Assembly: GCA_031119395.1 (NCBI GenBank)
Contig: JAVHYA010000013.1
Coordinates: forward strand, 1 to 64,000
Source: Pseudomonadota bacterium
Lineage (GTDB): Bacteria > Pseudomonadota > Gammaproteobacteria > Burkholderiales > Burkholderiaceae_C
Direction of reading: 5' to 3'
Length of the DNA: 64,000 nt
How positions within the stretch are numbered: the stretch's first letter is position 1; each line of letters starts with the position of its first letter. Below the pieces are notes generated by a model. That model was not told where the DNA came from. It searched no databases and was given only the letters and a program-made list of their open reading frames with translations. This document shows, one piece after another, positions 60,693-64,000 of the stretch. A program made the translations under genes and the position numbers.

Positions 60693-62195
60693 CTACTTGT
60701 GGCCGCCGCCGCTCGAGTAGCCGCCGTAGGAGCCGCCCGAGCTGCGGTAGCCGCTGCCCGAGGAGCTCGAGCAGGTGGACAGGATGATCAGCAGGATGAT
60801 GATCACGACGACGATGAGGATGATGGTGCCGCAGCCCAGGCTGGACGCGGCGCTCACGGGCAGCGCATCGGTGCGCTTGAACATGTCCTTCTTCGCATCG
60901 AGCTTGAAGGCCGACGCCACGGCGTTGCTGTCGATGCGGCTGCCGTAGGACCAGGTCAGCTCGTTGGCGCTGCGCTCCATCGACAGCAGGCCGCCCTTGG
61001 GCTCGCCGTAGTCGCGGTTGCTGGTTTTCTGCCCGCGCTGGACCTGCCAGTAGAACTCGCCGGCGACGTAGGTGGTCTCGGCCTCGTAGGCGTACTGCTG
61101 CCTGTAGACACGGCCCAGGTAGCGGGCGGTCTGCCCGCCGTCGGACACCACCGGCGCGCCGGTCGCGGGCTTGACCATGCTCCAGCCGTCGCTCGCGTCG
61201 ACCAGGAAGCTGAAGCCGCGCTTCCTGTTGTAGAGCAGGTACTCGTCCCAGCCGAAGTGCTCGTCGTCGCCGGGCTCCACGCCCATGCGGTGCTGGAAGC
61301 CCACCACCTGCCACTGCGCGCCCTGCAGCGTGCCGAGCGAGCCCAGCGCGATGAGCGGCTGCACCGGCTCGTTCTGCGTCGCGTACTTCAGCTCGCCGCC
61401 GATGCCGCTGCTGGTGTCGATGATGCTCTTGCACGACGGGCAGGTGATGCTCTTGCTGTCGGCGAAGTTGAGCGTGACCGGGGAGCCGCAGTGGGGGCAG
61501 GCGAAGCTGCGGCCCTTCTCCTCCTTGGCGGATTCGTCGCGCAGGCCGGCCATCTTGAGGTCGTCCAGCTCGACGGAGCGGCCCAGGTACGCCGTGGGCG
61601 GCGCCGAGTCGTGGTCCAGGCTCAGCACCAGGCCCTTCTCGTTGCGCAGCTCGACGACGCGGAAGGGCTTGCCGAGCTCGGGCAGGCGCGGGAGTTCGCC
61701 CTGCGCCGACACCAGCTTCACCTCCTCGTTGGAGGCGACCGTGTAGCCCTGCCCGTTGATGGTGTGGGTGGCGCCCAAGCGCAACTGGTCGGCGGGCGGC
61801 GCGGGCTGCTGCAGCGCATAGGGCAGCGAGAAGACGTAGGCGCCGTTGTCCTCGCTCAGGACGCCGGTGCGGTCGTCGGTGCCGTCGATCTGCGCGATCC
61901 ATTCGGTCCAGCGCCCGCCCTCGTAGGCGTACTGCAGCCGGCCGACGAGGGTGAAGGCCTTGTCCTGGATGCGGCCGGTGGCGAACAGCTGCAGCGGGCT
62001 GAAATCGTCGAACAGCTCCGCCATCTTGCCGATGCGCGCGAGCTGCTCGCCCTGGCGCACGACGGTGCTCTGGCAGTACGGGCAGACGGCGAAGGCCGAC
62101 TGCGCCGAGCGGAACTCGACCGGCGCCCCGCAGCCGGGGCAGGGGGCGCTGTACGTGCGCTGGGGAGACGGCGGGGTGCCGCCCGCCTCAGCCAT
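60693..62195 (-). CDS. DUF4178 protein with two zinc ribbons and a C-terminal membrane helix
   Basis: 500 residues. Two zinc ribbons are visible: CPGCG...CPYC at the N-terminus (APCPGCGAPVEFRSA) and CPHCG...CPSC near residue 240 (FACPHCGSPVTLNFA). Each is followed by a DUF4178 unit (FTLVGRLQYAYEGGRWTEWI and WQVVGFQHRMGVEPGDDEHF with DEYLLYN). The C-terminus has one membrane helix (TIILIVVVIIILLIILSTCS) and a Ser/Gly-rich tail. The function is unknown; the family is tied to predicted envelope-stress systems. It follows the SPFH gene by about 100 bp, with repeat copy K in between. Confidence 0.9.
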   Translation of the reverse strand: MAEAGGTPPSPQRTYSAPCPGCGAPVEFRSAQSAFAVCPYCQSTVVRQGEQLARIGKMAELFDDFSPLQLFATGRIQDKAFTLVGRLQYAYEGGRWTEWIAQIDGTDDRTGVLSEDNGAYVFSLPYALQQPAPPADQLRLGATHTINGQGYTVASNEEVKLVSAQGELPRLPELGKPFRVVELRNEKGLVLSLDHDSAPPTAYLGRSVELDDLKMAGLRDESAKEEKGRSFACPHCGSPVTLNFADSKSITCPSCKSIIDTSSGIGGELKYATQNEPVQPLIALGSLGTLQGAQWQVVGFQHRMGVEPGDDEHFGWDEYLLYNRKRGFSFLVDASDGWSMVKPATGAPVVSDGGQTARYLGRVYRQQYAYEAETTYVAGEFYWQVQRGQKTSNRDYGEPKGGLLSMERSANELTWSYGSRIDSNAVASAFKLDAKKDMFKRTDALPVSAASSLGCGTIILIVVVIIILLIILSTCSSSSGSGYRSSGGSYGGYSSGGGHK

Positions 62196-62229
62196 GGGCA
62201 GCGCACACCGGCACGCGCCGGCATTTCGA

Positions 62230-62289
62230 ACGTTTTGAGGCCGCAGCGCCCGTCCCGCGGGCGCGGACCGCTATCGAAAACATAGCAGC
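62230..62289 (-). repeat. interspersed palindromic repeat, copy K
   Basis: On the minus strand it reads GGCTGCTATGTTTTCGATAG, core CGCGCCCGCGGGACGGGCGC and right end GCTGCGGCCTCAAAACG. It lies between the SPFH and DUF4178 genes within one operon, so it is transcribed. Confidence 0.85.
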
Positions 62290-62296
62290 CGACGGC

Positions 62297-63343
62297 TCAG
62301 ACGAGCTTCTTGAGCAGCTCGGCCTTCTTGGCGTCGAACTCTTCCTGCGTGAGGATGCCCTTGGTCTTGAGCTCGCCGAGCTTCTCGAGCGTGGCCATGA
62401 CCTCGTTCGGGCTCACGGTGGCGGCCGGCGCGGTGGCGGCGACGGCAGCTTGCGCGGCGGCGTTGGGATTCAGGCCCTGCTGGAGGTTCTGCGCCAGCAC
62501 CTGGCCCAGCGCCACGCCGGCGCCCAGCCCCATCGCGTCGCCGGCGATGCCGCCGCCCTGGCCCGCACCCTCGGCGAACTTGGGGATGGCCTGCGCCGTC
62601 TGGTACTGCATGAACTTGCCCATGTCGTTGCCGACCATGCCCATGCCGATCTTCTGGTCGAGGATCTTCTGCAGTTCCTCGGGCAGCGAGACGTTCTGGA
62701 CGGTGATGGTCTCGAGCTGGATGCCGAGCTTGCCGAACTCGGGGTTCAGCTGCGCCGCCAGCGCCTTGGCGAACTCGATCTGGTTGGCCGCCAGGTCGAG
62801 GAAGGGCACGCCGCTGGCCGCGATGGCGGTGCTGATGTTCTGCAGCACCAGGCCGCGCAGCTGGCCGTCGAGGTCGGCCACGGTGTAGGTGTCGCGCGTG
62901 CCCGAGATCTCGGTGTGGAAGAGCTTGGGGTCGGCGATGCGGAAGGCGTAGTTGCCGAAGGCACGCAGCCGCACGGCACCGAAGTCCTTGTCGCGGATGG
63001 TGATGGGCTGCGGCGTGCCCCACTTCTGGTCGACCTGCTGGCGCGTGCTGAAGAAGTAGACGTCGCTCTTGAAGGGCGACTCGAAGAGCTTGTCCCAGTT
63101 CTTGAGGTACGTGAGGACGGGCAGGGTCTGCGTCGTCAGCTTGTACATGCCGGGACCGAAGACGTCGGCCACCTGGCCTTCGTTGACGAAGACGGCCTTC
63201 TGCGACTCGCGCACGGTGAGCGAGGCGCCGTTCTGGATTTCCATCTCCTGCATCGGGAAACGCCAGGCGAGCGTGCCGTCGCCGGTTTCCGTCCACTGGA
63301 TGATGTCGATGAACTGCTTCTTGATGAAATCCATCAGGGCCAT
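62297..63343 (-). CDS. SPFH domain protein with C-terminal SHOCT motif (YdjI/virion core-like)
   Basis: 348 residues. The SPFH region covers residues 20-220, with SLTVRESQKAVFVNEGQVAD and FGPGMYKLTTQTLPVLTYLK; helical GMVGNDMGKFMQYQTAQAIP and a Gly/Ala-rich linker follow. The C-terminal SHOCT helix pair is ATLEKLGELKTKGILTQEEF. SPFH proteins assemble on membranes and organise partners. There is no membrane helix, so it may be recruited by the DUF4178 or DUF350 proteins. GAGGAG stands 7 nt before the ATG at 63343, which decides that start over a GTG at 63349. It is the first gene of the five-gene operon and is divergent from maeB. Confidence 0.9.
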   Translation of the reverse strand: MALMDFIKKQFIDIIQWTETGDGTLAWRFPMQEMEIQNGASLTVRESQKAVFVNEGQVADVFGPGMYKLTTQTLPVLTYLKNWDKLFESPFKSDVYFFSTRQQVDQKWGTPQPITIRDKDFGAVRLRAFGNYAFRIADPKLFHTEISGTRDTYTVADLDGQLRGLVLQNISTAIAASGVPFLDLAANQIEFAKALAAQLNPEFGKLGIQLETITVQNVSLPEELQKILDQKIGMGMVGNDMGKFMQYQTAQAIPKFAEGAGQGGGIAGDAMGLGAGVALGQVLAQNLQQGLNPNAAAQAAVAATAPAATVSPNEVMATLEKLGELKTKGILTQEEFDAKKAELLKKLV

Positions 63344-63557
63344 GTCCACTCTCCTCGTCGGTCGGGTTGTCGAGCGCGGGATATTGCCATACCGGGGCGC
63401 AGATGCAGCGCGCCGAAGCGCCGGCGCGCATCGGCCAGGCGAACTATGCCGCCGAAGTCGCCTTCGCGACCGAGGTCTAGAATCGGCGCCCCTCTAAAAC
63501 AGCGCCCTGGGCGGGCCCGCGGCGGGCCACGCACCAACGGTTTCAGGAGCCAGTTCC

Positions 63558-64000
63558 ATGTCCGAGACACAAATCTTGAGCGCCGAAGACAAACGCGCGC
63601 AGCTTCGCCGCGCGGCGCTCGAGTACCACGAGTTCCCGGTGCCGGGCAAGGTGGCCATCACCGCCACCAAGCAGATGACCAACCAGCGCGACCTGTCGCT
63701 GGCCTACTCGCCGGGCGTGGCCGCACCTTGCGAGGAGATCGTCAAGGACCCGCTGAACGCCTTCAAGTACACCTCGCGCGGGAACCTGGTCGGCGTCATC
63801 AGCAACGGCACGGCCGTGCTGGGGCTGGGCGACATCGGGGCGCTGGCGTCCAAGCCGGTGATGGAAGGCAAGGGCGTGCTGTTCAAGAAGTTCGCCGGCG
63901 TGGACGTGTTCGACATCGAGATCGACGAGAAGGACCCGGCCAAGCTGGTCGAGGTCATCGCCGCGCTGGAGCCGACCTTCGGCGCCATCAACCTCGAGGA
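63558..64000 (+). CDS. maeB: NADP-dependent malic enzyme, N-terminus only (cut by window edge)
   Basis: About 148 residues are visible of what should be a roughly 760-residue protein. [20 protein letters not shown] leads to [40 protein letters not shown] and [20 protein letters not shown], all characteristic of the N-terminal malic domain (GxGDxG included). The enzyme oxidatively decarboxylates malate to pyruvate, making NADPH; long forms carry a phosphotransacetylase-like C-terminus, which cannot be seen here. A CAGGAGC sequence lies about 10 nt before the ATG. A TAGAAT box at about 63478-63483 may be its -10. Confidence 0.93.
   Translation, partial: MSETQILSAEDKRAQLRRAALEYHEFPVPGKVAITATKQMTNQRDLSLAYSPGVAAPCEEIVKDPLNAFKYTSRGNLVGVISNGTAVLGLGDIGALASKPVMEGKGVLFKKFAGVDVFDIEIDEKDPAKLVEVIAALEPTFGAINLE

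Overview
The window is about 64 kb of GC-rich DNA (by eye near 70% G+C) from a betaproteobacterium, most likely family Comamonadaceae and Variovorax-like. This rests on the gene content (second-copy type IF-1, Bug/TctC receptor, YihY, SPFH/DUF4178 operon, Nit1C cluster), the codon bias and a characteristic short interspersed repeat. I see no rRNA, tRNA, CRISPR array, transposase or prophage gene. Both ends are cut: an SDR gene runs off the left edge and a malic enzyme gene off the right edge. Most long ORFs in the track are antisense or out-of-frame shadows, as expected at this GC content.

Region by region: 0-5.3 kb holds an SDR gene, a divergent MalT-like LuxR regulator, a tiny lipoprotein, a class-I glutamine amidotransferase-like hydrolase and infA. 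5.3-14.1 kb is a complete Nit1C cluster on the minus strand (nitB, nitC nitrilase, nitD radical SAM, nitE GNAT, nitF AIR synthase-like, a GT4 glycosyltransferase, nitG, nitH flavoprotein) with a divergent MocR-type regulator. The intergenic region between regulator and cluster is packed with repeated TGC(G/A)ATCAA half-sites. 14-26.9 kb is mixed housekeeping: a response regulator, MFS transporter, CYTH-CHAD phosphatase, transglutaminase-like protein, YihY, SlyD, an ion antiporter and an amidase. 27-32.1 kb looks like a nickel-uptake locus: a TonB receptor with a NikR-like operator, and nikR 3 kb away. 32-40.4 kb has stand-alone receiver proteins, pirin, a MerR regulator with a textbook 19-bp-spaced promoter, mntH, a 3-methyladenine glycosylase and an amidase. 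40.7-45.3 kb has gap, tkt, speD and murU. 45.3-50.9 kb has two paralogous 670-residue lipoproteins flanking pepP, with a near-identical 3' segment. 50.9-56.3 kb is a LysR-controlled catabolic locus (dadA, ridA, tctC-type receptor, amidase). 56.4-63.3 kb carries a PepSY protein and a five-gene operon of SPFH, DUF4178, DUF350, membrane aminopropyltransferase and Tat-exported amine-oxidase-like genes. maeB begins at the right edge.

Three signals stand out. First, the Nit1C cluster (product unknown, linked in pseudomonads to cyanide and nitrile assimilation) is here under a MocR regulator with a visible operator array. Second, the SPFH/DUF4178/DUF350/aminopropyltransferase/oxidase operon looks like a polyamine-linked envelope system, and a stand-alone speD 14 kb away could supply the aminopropyl donor. 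Third, eleven copies of a roughly 65-bp palindromic repeat lie in the window. Most sit between genes, but one supplies a gene's stop codon and two are translated inside enzyme genes.
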